A stretch of 64,000 bases of DNA, taken from contig KK106982.1 of NCBI GenBank assembly GCA_000611775.1, forward strand, positions 2,661,992 to 2,725,991, given 5' to 3'. The number at the start of each line of letters is the position of its first letter. Position 1 is the first letter of the stretch. Shown one piece after another: positions 22,413 through 35,503 of this stretch. The stretch is from Umbilicaria muhlenbergii. Its lineage: Eukaryota; Ascomycota; Lecanoromycetes; Umbilicariales; Umbilicariaceae. A model generated the notes under the pieces. That model was not told the origin of the DNA and did no database searches. It worked only from the letters and a program-made list of their open reading frames with translations. The translations under genes and the position numbers were made by a program.

Positions 22413-23904
22413 CTGAGGGCCGATCGCGAAACATGTGGCACTCACAAATAATTTAGGCGAATAGAGCCCATTTTACCCCGCTGCAGGCTTCAACTGTGAC
22501 TGTAGTTCTCCACCTTTGTGACCTCCAGACACCCACAATGGCTCCTAAACCTCCAGAAACGCCTCGTAAGCCTCACTATGATCCATTAGCCATTCAATCC
22601 TCCAGTCCTATAGCCCCATATCGTCATAAAACAACCCCCAAACGCACTGCCGTACGCACACTCGCTCGCCACACAGATAAATTCAAAAACGACATATTTC
22701 GAGACACAAAGATCCCTAAACGGACTGGCTGGCGTATATTGAAGGCAGAATCAGATCATAGAACAGACCATGCTGGTGGAAGACCACATGCCATTTCAGA
22801 GGACAAGTTATGGGAGATTGTCGGCTGGTTCACAGGCGATTATATGGCCCGTACAACTATATGGTAAGACTTGACTGTAGAGTGGGAATTGAAGTGTTAT
22901 TGGAAGACCACAAAAAAGGCATTTCAAGCCATTGAATATAAGAAATGCAGAGCCTGTCAGAGAGCGTGAATCTCTCCTAAAAATGTCTCTCTCCGCCTTG
23001 AATTCACAATTGCCCACCAAGACTGGATAGAACAATGGAAGATTGTTATATTCAGTGATGAGGTTCACTTCTCCTTCGGCCAAATCAACACTGCCTGGAT
23101 TATACGGAATGAGGAGGAGAGACATTGCAATGACTGCATGCAATTTGTTCGCAAAAAGGAGGTTAATTGCTTCCATATTTCAGCCATGGTTGGATGGGAT
23201 TATAAGGGGCCTTTGATCTTCTATAATACGCCTGAAATAACAGCCAAAGGAAAGGTTAAACGCAAGAAGCGGACAAGCAAGAAGGAGGAAGAGAAGGCAG
23301 CGACAAAAGAAGCAGTCACACAGGCAGAAAATCAGGGTGAATTACCAGATAATATGACTGTGGAGGAGGCCAAACGCAAGGAGGGTGGAAACATGACTAT
23401 GAACACATACATTGAGCAGATTCTCAAGCCACATTTTGTGCCTGCACTCAAGAAATTGGCTGCTGAGCGTGGAAGAATTCTTCTGGAGGAAGACAATGAT
23501 GAGGCACATGGCACACGGTCTGACAGAAACAAGGTGCAGGCATACAAGAAGAAGGAAGGAATTGAGACTTATTCAAATCCTCCTGCTTTTTCAGACCTCT
23601 CTATTATAGAGACTGTCTGGCGGGTTCTGAAGCAGGCAGTCAAGAAGTATAATTGTGGTTTAATTGCTCAACTACGCTGAGCAATTGAGGATGAGTGGAG
23701 TCAAATCCTACAGGCTAAAATCAATGAATACGTCATGCAAATGCCGGATCGAATTATGGAGGTTATAAAGCGGAAGGGTCTATCTACTCAGTACTAGTTT
23801 TACTATATAATAGTGATGGTTGTGGCTGTTCTACAATTAATTGTGATTTTGCGGTTCTATTTGACTAATTTGTGAGTGCCACATGTTTCGCGATCAGCCC
23901 TCAG
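22413..23904 (+). mobile_element. Decayed Tc1/mariner-type DNA transposon
   Basis: This is an approximately 1.5-kb element with inverted ends of about 35 bp: CTGAGGGCCGATCGCGAAAC at the left, mirrored at the right with one mismatch, continuing ATGTGGCACTCACAAAT. One frame from ATG 22538 to TAG 23795-23797 (419 codons) encodes a DDE transposase. Landmarks are an N-terminal HTH region, VIFSDEVHFSFGQ (first Asp), EEDNDEAHGTRSDRN (second Asp) and FSDLSIIETVWRVLKQ (third acidic residue). A lysine-rich insert sits between the first and second Asp. Three in-frame stops (22865-22867, 22967-22969, 23678-23680) kill it; each fits a single C:G to T:A change. A clear TA target duplication was not found. 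Confidence 0.8.
22538..23797 (+). pseudogene. Tc1/mariner transposase pseudogene
   Basis: The reading frame described under the element at 22413-23904 is uninterrupted in phase but has three stop codons, so it is inactive. Catalytic acidic residues are still recognisable. No intron is needed to explain it. Confidence 0.75.
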
Positions 23905-24518
23905 TCTTTATTTATGCATGCGCGTTTCAGCCACGCCCATATTGATCAATGTCGATCCCAGTTCTTTCCCTGAAGACCTCCACCTTGCAGCCGCTGCTAT
24001 AGCGTCTACGTACGCTTTTAAGCCCGCGATTGACTGCTGAGTATCCCGAACCCGCCCTTTCAAGTCTAAGACTACGGAGTAGCCGCTGGCCCCTGGCCCG
24101 ATACATGACCATCAAGTACCTCCGTACCACAACATACCGTCTTCTTGGAATATTGAAATTTAGAGCCTCATTTCCTCATAAGCTAGAAGCTTGATTTTTG
24201 CCACCTTTTTTCACATGGTTTGTTAATTGCTGATGGAAGCGGAAATGACTCTAACCTCCCTCTATGTTATACCACGACTTTTGAACTTATTCTTTTCTTG
24301 TAAGATGTTACTTACTGCCTACGATGGGATGCTAGGGCTTTACCACCATTGAAATGCGAGGAAAACAGAACATCCACAAAAACCCATCAGTGTACTGTGT
24401 TTCTTGACTGCAAACTCCCCCTTCCACGTCATTGTTGATCTCTCTAGGTGCCTGGCTCGCTGCGCAGTCCCGAGATTGCAAGAGCGGTTCCATCATATAA
24501 GACCTGTCACATGCAAAG
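23905..24518. other. Intergenic, nothing recognised
   Basis: This is a spacer between the Tc1/mariner element and the 3' end of the hydrophobin-like gene. No coding or repeat signal was seen. Confidence 0.45.
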
Positions 24519-24915
24519 TTAGCAGGTGACCGCGGTCTGTGGAAGAGAAATGTTGGTGATGATGAGTATGTACTAATTTTGCGCAGCATTTACTGGCGGT
24601 ACCAGCGACGCAGCCACCAGTGGCGGCAGGGCCTTACTCAAAGGTCAATCTTGCCGGTTATTTGCGTTCGCATGGTGGACACGTACAATTCACTCCGGTA
24701 CCGGTGGGTGCATTTAAGGGGCCTGTGCCGGCTAGGAAAATTGGACAGCATACCAGTTCAGCGGGTAGGATGCAGGTGAAGCTGGGGCTTGCGGCTGCAG
24801 AGGTCAAGGCCAAGGTTGAGGTTGAGGTTGAGGTTGACGATGAGGTTGGTTTTGGGGTTGTGAGGGCGGCGCGGATGCTAGGGGCTGTGAGGAGGAGGGA
24901 GTGAGTGTACTTCAT
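24519..24915 (-). CDS. Hydrophobin-like small secreted protein
   Basis: The model is complement(join(24519..24536,24574..24632,24687..24915)), 101 aa. Splicing joins GVN-C-PAATGG and CCAKL-TAVTC, giving exactly eight cysteines in hydrophobin order: C48-x7-C56C57-x19-C77-x6-C84-x7-C92C93-x7-C101-stop. Spacing is closest to class I, though C4-C5 is short. The N-terminus is a weak signal peptide (MKYTHSLLLTAPSIRAAL) followed by a Ser/Thr run. The first intron is 54 nt. The second is only 37 nt (GTACAT ... CCACAG), unusually short, so the last exon is the least certain part. Hydrophobins coat aerial structures and assemble at air-water interfaces. Confidence 0.6.
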
Positions 24916-25016
24916 AGTCAGGGAGCTGAATGCTGGATTGTAGCTTACCTGTTGAGTGTTGTTCCAAGTTGGAGGATGATGGAGAACTCTAGCGCTAAAG
25001 AGATGAGGAGAGGTGA

Positions 25017-25024
25017 ATTTATAG
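25017..25024 (-). promoter_or_regulatory. TATA-like box of the hydrophobin-like gene
   Basis: CTATAAAT on the minus strand lies about 105 nt upstream of the ATG at 24915. That leaves a plausible 5' UTR of roughly 70-75 nt. Strong TATA boxes are common in highly induced small secreted protein genes. Confidence 0.4.
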
Positions 25025-25602
25025 CCTACTCAAGGGTCAATTCATTGAAGTTTCAAGCTCTTTGATTACTATAGTTTATCACATGCTGTGCAATGGTGAT
25101 CGTCAGCTGATCGCTATATGAAGTGGTGAAGAGGTGTCGTGTCATTGTGGCAATATTCAATGCAGATTTTGGTATCAACGTTTTCATTAATCGCTTGCCA
25201 CCATTCGCTGAACAGCCTTTTGCGTCAACGAGACTCATAATGTTGGTGAGGTTTCAAACTTTACGTGTTCAGTGCATATCTTGCTGCTGCGTTAGCTTTG
25301 ATCCAGAGGTTTTTCTTTTCCTTCCTAGCCGACTTTTCAGGCCTGCGAAGTAAATGCAAGATGCGAACATTGAATGTTGTTCAAAGGCTTGACTGTAAGA
25401 GGCGGGGTGTACGACAGGGCGTCGTAGTGATGTTTGAACGGGGTGTCGTAGGCAATATAGTCATGATGGGGCCAATGCAATGGTTATACGTCTTCTATTC
25501 AGTGGCAAAACTGATCGCTGAGGAAGCAGGTTTCTGCACCTCCTTGTGAAGAGTTTTCACTTGATGCCAAGGCGCTAGGCGCTGAGTCATCATATCTAAG
25601 CT
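25025..25602. other. GC-normal spacer before the AT-rich block
   Basis: No gene is recognised here. CpG dinucleotides are still frequent (e.g. 25400-25450), in contrast to sequence right of about 25630. Confidence 0.45.
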
Positions 25603-25654
25603 ATAGTGTCGTACCATAGTGTCGTATTATAGTGTCATATCATAGTGTCATACT
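25603..25654. repeat. Four 13-bp tandem repeats at the edge of the mutated block
   Basis: ATAGTGTCGTACC, ATAGTGTCGTATT, ATAGTGTCATATC and ATAGTGTCATACT start at 25603, 25616, 25629 and 25642. The first two keep a CpG. The last two have CpA at the same place. Confidence 0.9.
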
Positions 25655-28357
25655 GTCATACTATATATATGGTGATCCTGACACAGCATTCCCCTTCTCA
25701 TGATGTCATCCCTGATGCCAATTGACTCTGAATCTGTCATCATAGACATCATCATGATGGCCTGATAAGTGATTGATCATGTAAGGTGAGGGTGTGAAAC
25801 TGTGCTAAGATAAGGCTGATCACATGCCTTGCTTAATTGTGATGATATCATGCCTGGCAGTAAGTTCCTCCTAACATAAACATTGAAATTAAAATGTTTA
25901 TCATAAGTTCAAAATGCTCTTCTCTTGTGTTTCTTCTTCATCATCTCTCTTACAACATGTCATCATACTTCTCACAGCTTTTTCACAGCTCATTGAGTGA
26001 CCTGATGACTTCATGATGTCATCCTCATTGCAGAGGTGTTCATCTCATGAAGAGAGCATCATGAAGCTTGCAGCTCACAGTTTAACATTCTTGCAGTGTC
26101 ATACTTCCTGTCATACATTATATGAATGCTAACATGATATATAGGCAATCAATAATTGAACTCTTGAACTCATGATCATGAACAACAGTGAAGATCTGTC
26201 TTCATCAGGGAAGCCTGTTGATCTCTGAGCTCAATGTGATGAGGAGGGCTCTGAGTCAGAGTCAATGAATAAAATTGTGATGATCAACACCTTCAGAAAG
26301 AGATGAGGAAACAGAGTGATAAAACTGACTGTTCAACACTTAAAGAGGGTCAGATGTTTATTTTTAAGTGACATCTTCAGCAGCAGTTTCTGCTCTGTGT
26401 GATGTCATAATGATACCTCACTGTCAGCATGCATGCAGCAGAGTCATCATCATGAGTGTGTGATTTAAGAGAACCTCAGTCACACACTGTCAGATACTGC
26501 TCACTGTGACTCTTGCAGAAAAGCTGAAGTTGATCAGTACTTCATATCACAGGTTAATTCAGCCTGTGCTTATTACACATCATTTCACAACCCTCATGAT
26601 TAATGCATGATGAAGTCTTTAATTATCACTGCCTCAGCCTCTGAGAGCTCTGATGTTGTTGTTTCATGTGTGTATACTTATGATGACAGAAGGAGTGATG
26701 ACACACTGTAAATTTACTTTTTTTAATCCTCTTTCATTTTGTTTCATTTAGTATGAATATGATGTACTTGTCATACTTATGATATTTTGTCATATTGTTG
26801 TATATACAACATTTTGTTATATTGCTGTACTGTTGCACTGTTGTACTATTGATATGTTAATTGTTGTATAATGCTTGACAGCTGATTAATTCCTCATGCT
26901 GTTACTTTTTACTGATCATTATTGACATTCTTCACACCTTTTATAATCACTTCTCAACATGAGTTTCTTGACTCTCTTGAGGTCAAAATGTGTTAATTCA
27001 GTAATTTCAAGAAGTTCATTTAAACTCTTGCTGTCTTGCTGAAGAGCACTGCTCATGCTCTCTGCATTCTTAATGCTCATTAATCTCATCATCATCAAGA
27101 GTACATTGAACTCTGTGAATGTCAGCATGTTGAGGAGATGAGGTCAAAGACTTCATCAAATAATAATAAAAAAGAGTTTAAGACAGCAGAAGACAAGTAG
27201 ATAAATAAAAATAATTTAATGCAACATTGATAAAGAGTTGAGTGCAAGATGTTGATCTCAGATTCATTTTAATCTTTAAATCTGAAATGAAATGCTTCTG
27301 TGCTTAAGTGTTCTCTGCAATGTGACATGTCTGTGATAATGTAATTCATGTAATAATTCTATAAGAGATCTTGTTATAACATCATAACATCATAACTCTT
27401 GTTATACTTATCATAAAGCACAAGCTCTGTTATAAAAGATCAAGTTAACAAAGCTGATAAAGTTTTCAGTTCTTAAGACTCATGACTTTTGTGACAGCTT
27501 CTCAATCAACCTCAAAGGATCACATTTTAAAACTCATGACTTTTGTGACAGCTTCTCAATTAACCTTGAAGGATCATGTTTTAAGACTCATGACTTTTGT
27601 GACAGCTTCTCAATCAATCTTGAAGAATCACATTTTAAAGCTCATCTGAATTTCTGTTTATCAGAATTATCAGCATGAAATTTTCACATTTTTGTCTTTA
27701 CATTGCAGATGAAGTGTGTTGACTTTCATGTGTCATCTCACACCTGATTTGTCAGCTTTCATTTGATGAGGTATTGAAGCCTGTCATCATGAATGCAATT
27801 ATTCACAATTGCCTCAACTTCTCACTCATCATCTTAATTGAGTAGTAGGTCTTTTCCTGCCAATGCAAGAGACACATGACATGTGTCTTAAAATAACTTC
27901 AATAGAGTGACATTGAATATGTTATAAATGTTTCAATCCTCTGAGAGGTCAAGTTCATATGATGATTGACTTATCACACATCATATCATGAATGAGTTGA
28001 GTTTTTTTCAATGCAGTTTCTTCATCTGCTTGTTCACTGACACATTTTTTTCATTAATCAGTATTAAATCACCTTCTTTGAATGTTATCTTCATTCAGTG
28101 CTGATTATAATAATTTACATATGTCTCATTGACCTGTTATAACTGCTTTTAAGTTGTTGCAATTTAATCTTGAAGCTGCTGTGCATCTGCATAAGATCTT
28201 ATTTGTTTATGTGAGTGCTGTATAAACAACTTACTTAAGCTTATCTGAGGGTCTCATTTTAAGTTAAGCTGAAAGAGGCTCTTTCTTGTAGCAGCATGTA
28301 TGAAGTTGTTGTATGAGAACTTCATGCAGAGTAAAAGCTTCACTCAGTCCTCTTGCT
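25655..28357. other. AT-rich, CpG-depleted decayed sequence, source unidentified
   Basis: This is dense in TGA, TCA, TCATGA and CATGATG words and almost free of CpG. No protein family could be recognised in any frame. It is probably decayed transposon sequence outside the outer Gypsy element. Confidence 0.5.
27478..27639. repeat. Three 54-bp tandem repeats
   Basis: Copies start at 27478, 27532 and 27586 (ACTCATGACTTTTGTGACAG ...). They differ only by C/T and G/A changes. Confidence 0.85.
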
Positions 28358-28654
28358 TGTAACAGGTGATGTCATAATGACTGAAGTGATATTATTATTC
28401 AATGAACTATAAGTATGATTCAATGAATTAAACAAGATTTAATGAATTATCATGATTATGTAACAACCTTTAGAGTTAAAATCAAGTGAGGAAATTAATA
28501 GTCATAAATTTAAGAGATTACATTTAATACATGAGTTGAGCATGAGCTCCTAACTATGAATCTACCTGTGATTATATAAATTATAGGAGACTCATGTGCT
28601 CAGTGTACTCATCATGCTCATCATGATGAGCAGGGTGAGCAACATGATGTAACA
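28358..28654 (-). repeat. 3' LTR of outer Gypsy element
   Basis: It is about 297 bp, starts TGTAACAGGTGATGTCATAA and ends near ATGTAACA. It aligns over most of its length with 49254-49560. Confidence 0.7.
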
Positions 28655-29020
28655 CTTCATGCTCATCATGCTTGACAGGTGAGCAAGGTGAGCAGTATCA
28701 TGTGTACACTCACACTGTGTACTTTGTTAATATTATAGTGCAGAAGCCTTAACACTAACTTTTCTCTTAAAATTTTCATCCTTAAAAACTTAAACATCTT
28801 CATGTCTTCTTCTTGAGTGCAAAAGAAACTCAACTCTTCTCAATGATGTCATAATCTTCTTCACAGGCTCAACCTTACTCCTTTCATTATGTGATCATGT
28901 AGATGATGTGTTGATGATGTGAAAAATTACTGTGTGAGTGATGATTCTGAAAAGTGTGTTATTTATATTCAGACTGAGAAGTCCTGTGATCTTTCTTTTA
29001 ATAGTGCTGACTGAGAAAAA

Positions 29021-29269
29021 ATGAAAGCTGAATTAACTTCTCTGAAGGAAAAGACTTCTGCTGCTGAGGAAATAATTGCTGAGGTGTCAGCTAAGTTAAT
29101 TCATTTGTGTAAACAGAAAAGACTGTTGCAACATTATCAAAAAGACTTTATCTCTCATGAGTTCATGAACATTGAAGAGCTGAAGGTGAAGAAGAGCAAG
29201 CAAGTGAAAACTTCAACTTCAACCTTTACTTCTGAACTTTTCAACTTCTCAGTGTTGAATGACCTCTGA
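29021..29269 (+). other. Antisense coiled-coil ORF next to the 3' LTR of the outer Gypsy element
   Basis: It is open for 82 codons on the strand opposite to pol, between integrase and the 3' LTR. It is rich in Glu/Lys/Ala heptads (a likely coiled coil) and ends in a Ser/Thr-rich tail. It is unusual for this block in being open over its whole length. The element is a fossil; no function is claimed. Confidence 0.5.
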
Positions 29270-32200
29270 GGTCTGAATTCTGTTGTTGAAATTGATGTAA
29301 TTTCATCACATAATGAGTAAGATTTTCTTCTGATTCTCATGTGTTTCCTGCTATGTCATAACCTTTTCACTTGATTAAGTAATAAAGCTCATCATCAACT
29401 TCTTGTTGATTTAGAATTTCCTTTATCTTGAACTCAGCATCTTAACTCTCTGAGTTGATCTCTGATGAATTTATTTACAATGATGTTTTCAGATCTGCTG
29501 ATTTGAGTAGAGATATATGAAATACTGAGTGTATTCACATGAATAATGAAAGTTTAAGTTCATAATTGACACTTTCTTTCTTCTTTGTAATCTGAAAAGG
29601 TTTTAACTTCTTGTGATTCAATTTATTGCTTGATCATGTTGTCTTAATGTTGTGCTGTAAAAGATATATTTTATCTTCTTCTTCAAGAGTAGGTTCTTTA
29701 TCTCTTTTCTTATTATGATATATATATTGCTGATCTTTCTGAGGTAAATTTTATGTTTCATTATAATTTCTTATGAAGGTCTTTTAATCAGTTCACTCAT
29801 ACTTTTACTTTCTGTGCTATGACTTTCAGCCCCCTCACTTCATTCATAGATGAGTTGAATTCATAATTAATGTAAAATGATGATACCTTCATGAATTCTG
29901 TTGTCACTGTGTTATAAGTTAACTGAGCTATCAGTAAGAGTTCTACTCAATTGATTTGTTGATAATTAACATAGCAGTGCAAGTACTGTTTCAATGTTTA
30001 ATTTAATCATTCAGTCTGCCTGTTCATCTGAGGATGATATGCTGTGAACAGCTTATGATGAATCTCTAGTTGATTCACTAATGATTTTCAAAACTTAAAA
30101 GTGAAGAGTTTATCTCTGTCTGAGATTATTTCTTTCAGCAGCTCATGATTGATTATTATGATTCTTAAAAACATGTATATTAATTCTTCTGCTGATGATG
30201 ATTTCTTATAAGGTATGAAGTATCTGTACTTCATAAGTTAATCTGTTATTATGAGGATAACATCATACAACACTTTCATCAGTGATTTCTTTGACTGTGA
30301 TAACTTTACTACAAAGTTCAATGTGATGCTTGATCATGATTGTGATGATGTTGATGATGACTTCAACAATTCATATGATTTATGTCACTCAGCTTTATTT
30401 TTTCAGCATGTGTCACATTTCTGAACAATCTCTTTGACTTTTTTCCTCATGCATGAGAAATAATATGTTTTAATGAGTCATTTCACTGTTTTGTTAAATT
30501 CCTGATGATCATTCATTTTGTTGAAATGACTTTCTTCTATCAGTGCTTCTCTCAAGCTGACTGAGACATAAATTAAGTTTTAAAAAAGTAAGAGACCTTC
30601 TTGCTCTTCAAAGCTTTTGTGATCATTAATATTCTGAAGAACCTGTTGTGCTAACTTGTCATTCTTCAACACTTTTCAGACTTGTTTCTCAAAAACATTG
30701 TCTTCAACTTTTATCATAAAGTTAACTTCTTAATTGTAAATTATCTTACCTTGCTCATCCTCCTGAAGGATAACTTAATTCATGATTGATTTCTCTTGCA
30801 GATAATCAGCTCATCTGCTGAAAGTATTCATTTTGATGTTCTCTGATCTCTTTTGATAATGAATTTTAAAGTTGTACTGTGATAATTCTTCTGACCAATG
30901 AACCTGTCTCTGATTTAAGATTTTCATTGTCATAAAGTATAACAGATTCTTATGATCTGAATATATCTGAACCTCATGCTTTAATCCTTTGAGATATACA
31001 TGTCATTGCTTGAATGCATTAACAATAATTAACAGCTTCTTGTCATATATCTCATAACTCTGTTCAGCACTTAAAAGCTTTCATGAGTAGTAAGTTACTG
31101 ATCTCAAACATTTTTTATCATTTAATTAATTAATGCATGCTTCTATAGCTCTGTCTGATGCATTCATCTCAAGCATAATAAGTTTCTCAGGGTTGAAACT
31201 CATGAGAATTAATTATGATGTGAAGTGCTTCTTTAGCTCTTCAAAGGATTTCTGTGCTTTAATAAATTAAATAAACTTTCAGTCTTTCTTCATCAACTCT
31301 GTTAGAGGTGCTGTGATTTTAAAATATTTCTCAATAAACTTCTTATAGAAGTTTGCAAAGCTTAGGAAGAATTGTACTTCCTTGATGCTTATCAAAACTG
31401 ATCATTCAATCATGAAATTAATTTTTTTCAAGTTCATCTGTAGATCTTCTGATGTGATGATAAATTTGAGGAATTGAACTTCCTTGGCATGAAAAAGACT
31501 TTTCTCAGACTTAATTCACAAGTTGATGTTCTTTAGCACTTGTAAGATCTTCTGAACATGTTCAACATGTTGCTCTCTCATTTTTGAGTACATCAGTATG
31601 TCATTGAGGTAGATGATCATGAACTGATTTAAATACTGTCACAAAATGTTGTTAATGAAAGCCTGAAAAGTTGCAGGGGTGTTGATTAATCTGAACAGCA
31701 TTATCAAGTACTTGTATAACTCTGAGCGTGTTTGAAACACTGTTTTTCATTCATCATCTTTTTTTATTCATATCTGGTTGAATGCTCCTGAGATGTTAAA
31801 CTTCATGAATCATTATATTCTCTGAAATCTGTTCTGCAGTTCTGACATGAGTGGCAGTGAGTAACTGTTTTTTATCATTATGTTGTTTAATACTTTATAA
31901 TCAACACACAACCTCAATGATCTGTCAGATTTTAAGACAAACAATATTAAATATCCTGCTGAAGACTGAGATTCTTGAATGAATCCTTTTCATAAGTTCT
32001 CCTTTAAATATTCTCACAATGTGTTTAACTTTTGAGGTGATAATGAGTATATGAGTTGCTTCATTAATTTGCATTCTTTCATGATCTTGATTTCATAATT
32101 TTATTCTTAATGTTTTAATAAGATGTCCTGTTCCTTTATTGCTGTAAACAACTCTTCAAAGTCTTTGTATTCTTTAGGGATAGATAACTTGATAATAAAG

Positions 32201-33055
32201 TCTCAGTCATCATTAACTTGCTTAGTTCACAGTATCTTTGCATCAGAATTTTTTTACTCCTCATGCATCTCTTCTGCTGTCATAGTGAAGACTTTCACTC
32301 CTTCAGGTGAGTGTAGAACTGAATATAACTTCATAAAAATACTGTCTTTAATGAAGTATATCTCATTCTCAGCTTAATTAATCATCAGATTGACCTGCTG
32401 AAGTTAAAGTATACTTAAAATTATGTCACTTCCTGACTGCTTCATAATGTTGAAACTGATTTTCTCTCAGTGTTGATTTATTCATATAAGTGTCAGAATG
32501 ATTTCTTCATTCACATGATCATTGTTGTGTTTTATAAGAGTTTCATTAAACCCTTGAAGTGAATAAGGATTTCACTTTTTCTGAATTTCTATCTCATTTA
32601 TTTTTGTAAACTGTGAATTCAAGAAATTCCTTGTACAGTCACTGTTGATTAACAGTTTGACTGAGTGACCTTTTACTTTAATTTAAACACAGAAGTTGTT
32701 CATGTCTTCTGTGATAATGATTGCTTTAGCAACTGCTTCTTTTGAAGATTTTAATTTAAGCATCTTCAGAAGCCTCTGACTTGAAGGGCTCTTTAGTTTT
32801 TTGAACTAAATGAGAGGAATCTCAAATTCTCTCTTACATATTTGAAGTCCTTTGAGTTAACTTTCTTGTTCAGGTATCATATCAGGTTTAACTTTAAATA
32901 TTCACTTCAAAGTTCTCAAACTTTCATACATAATTTTCTTGAGATGTGTGCTTCATCAAGAGTAACATACTCTTCTTTCATGATGAACTTTGAACCTTTT
33001 GATGATGTTTCTCTGAGTATATCTTGATAATTTGCATTCTTGACTTCATCTTTCT

Positions 33056-33290
33056 TAAGGTGACCGCCAGGACGGGAGTCCCGGTTCAGGATGAAGAGAT
33101 GAGATGAGATGAGATAAAATACAGGATCAAGCAGTAATCTTGTTCCTCAGAACTGAGATGAGAGTTCTGTTTCATCTCATCTCTTGATCCTGACAGGATC
33201 CTGGTCACGTGACTTTTTATATATGACTGTCAGTGGTTTTGAGACACGGGGAAAGGTTAATTCAGACACAGGGAAATTAATACATTGTAA
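33056..33290. mobile_element. Decayed copy of the GC-rich hAT-like element
   Basis: It starts TAAGGTGACCGCCAGGACGG and matches the element at 50991 for over 200 bp. The first approximately 35 bp keep their GC content. Beyond that GGGACGGGAC has become GAGATGAGAT. The 3' end and target duplication could not be fixed; 33290 is approximate. Confidence 0.65.
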
Positions 33291-34760
33291 CAATTCATTA
33301 TAATGATCTAGACTATCAATTTATTTTAATGACTTTAATCTTGACTGTTTTCTTTGCAGCTGCCTCTTGTTACTCAAGACATATCTTAGTCTTGCCCTTG
33401 AGCTGATTGATGTTTTCATGAGTATGAAACTTAAGTTTAATGATTTATCATGCTGACCTGATAGAATTGGTAGTTCATTTAAGTTTTCAGTTACATCAGT
33501 AACATTCTGTAGCTTTGCAGGTGACCTCATATGATTAACATTAAATGATAATGCTTAAAGCTCATCATTATTCAGCTCATTCACATCATAATTCTCATTC
33601 ATTAACTCCTCAGTATCACTGCTTCTTATTAGACAGACAACAATATATTACATTAAGTAACATACTTGAATACTTCAATGACTCATTGTTTTTCTTTTTT
33701 ATGTGTTGACATATATCCTCCTTCATCTTTATGTCTGACATTTGATGCATCACCTTCATCATGTGATAAAGAAATGTGAGTAAGACTCTCAGCATCATTC
33801 ATATTCACTCACTGTGTTTCACATTCTTGATCATTAGAGGTGAGTTCATCTGCAGAAGAAGATCAATCATCTTGAGTATATTATTATATACCTTCCTCAT
33901 GTGCCACCATATCATGAATGTGAGTAGTGTCACATTTTTTGATTATCATGATGTCAGATATAGTGTCTGAGTTGAAGTGACTCTGATGATAAGTAACAAC
34001 ATCTCATGTCATGAAAAAAAGGCGCTTCACATCTACATCAACTACTGATATAGCAAGAATGTCCTTTGTCATTTGTAATAAGACAGGCTTACTGATCTTC
34101 AACTGTTTTCATAGAAGAAGAATGTTGTCATGCTTTAATTTTATTTCATTAAAGTATCATGAGGCTTTATTTCCTTGATAATTTTTCATCTCTCTTGATC
34201 TCTGAAGCGTGGAACTTCTTGAAGTTAAGAGAACACTCTTCAGAGATTTCTTCATCATGTTAAAAGATGTGAGCTGTCATGACTGATACTGAACAGTCTT
34301 CTGTTCTTGATAATTTGCTTCATAATAATCAAGGAACTCTTGTTGATACTGTGCATAATCCTCAAAGTCTCATTCAGCGCCCTGCAGTAGTGATTAGAAT
34401 ATAAAGTTTAAAATCATTACAATAAATCATTAGAAATGTTGACTGCTTACCTTGAACAAATCAAGCTTTAAAGAAGAATCAAGGCAAGCACTTACTGTAA
34501 ACAACACTCCTCACTCATCATATGTTCACTCATAGTATGCTGAAAGTTTATTCTTTGCTGCTGCAATAACCTCCTGCAGACTAAAAGATCATTTGAGTTT
34601 AAACTTTCAAACTTCTTGACGCTGTCACTTTAAATGATTGAAAAGTTCATTATAAGTGATTTAAGTGCAAAAAATGCTTAATTGATCTGTCACTCTCAGC
34701 GCATCTGTAAAGTTTTAAAATGATTATAATAAACTGATGAGATACCTGACCTGCTCTCAT

Positions 34761-35215
34761 TGTAAGTGTACTACCGTGAGGTAATATCTTAACTAAGAAA
34801 TTATGAAGCTATGTGACAATAGTGACTTAAACTTATAATTGATGGTTCACAATAGTATGATATTGCTAGTAGGTAGAGAATTATTGTTAAGAAAAAAAGT
34901 GAGACATGCTCTGACCTCATAATTTATCTCTTCTGAAGTTAGCCTGTCTGAGGAAGATCTCATGAAGCAATCACCTCAGTGAAGCTGTCTTCATGAGGTG
35001 TTCATTGCTGAATCACACCTTCATGAGGTGTCACCAATGATGTTAACTTTTTTAATCACTTTCATGAAGTGTCAGGAGTGATGTCTATTAGCTGAGCTTC
35101 CTCATGAGATTAATTCACTAGTGAAAGTTACCTTCACAAGGCTGCACTGTTGTTAAGCATAATCTTTCTTATTTTGAACTAGCACCTGATGAGTTCTGTA
35201 CATTGAATGCTCACA
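34761..35215 (-). repeat. 3' LTR of inner Gypsy element
   Basis: It is 455 bp, TGTAAGTGTACTACCG ... GCTCACA. Two further copies of the same LTR lie at 41510-41964 and 43079-43533. Confidence 0.85.
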
Positions 35216-35503
35216 TTGCCCCCCCCCTTCAAAGGCTCATGCCCTCATGAGTATGATGACATTCACAGTTGCAAGCCTTCACTGAGAAGTGCTTCACAAT
35301 GCACTGATAACAGTTAAAAAAACAACCCTGTAGGTCAGAAAAAAAATTTTAAAATCATAAAAAAAATATGTTGTGAAGCTCATTAAAACTCAGTGAGAAA
35401 AAGAGTCTCCCTTCACAAGATGTTTGTGAAGTTATGACTGATTTATACACTGACTCAGTGTTCATGATGATTATTACTCATTTGTGAGCCTGTTCAGCTG
35501 TTC

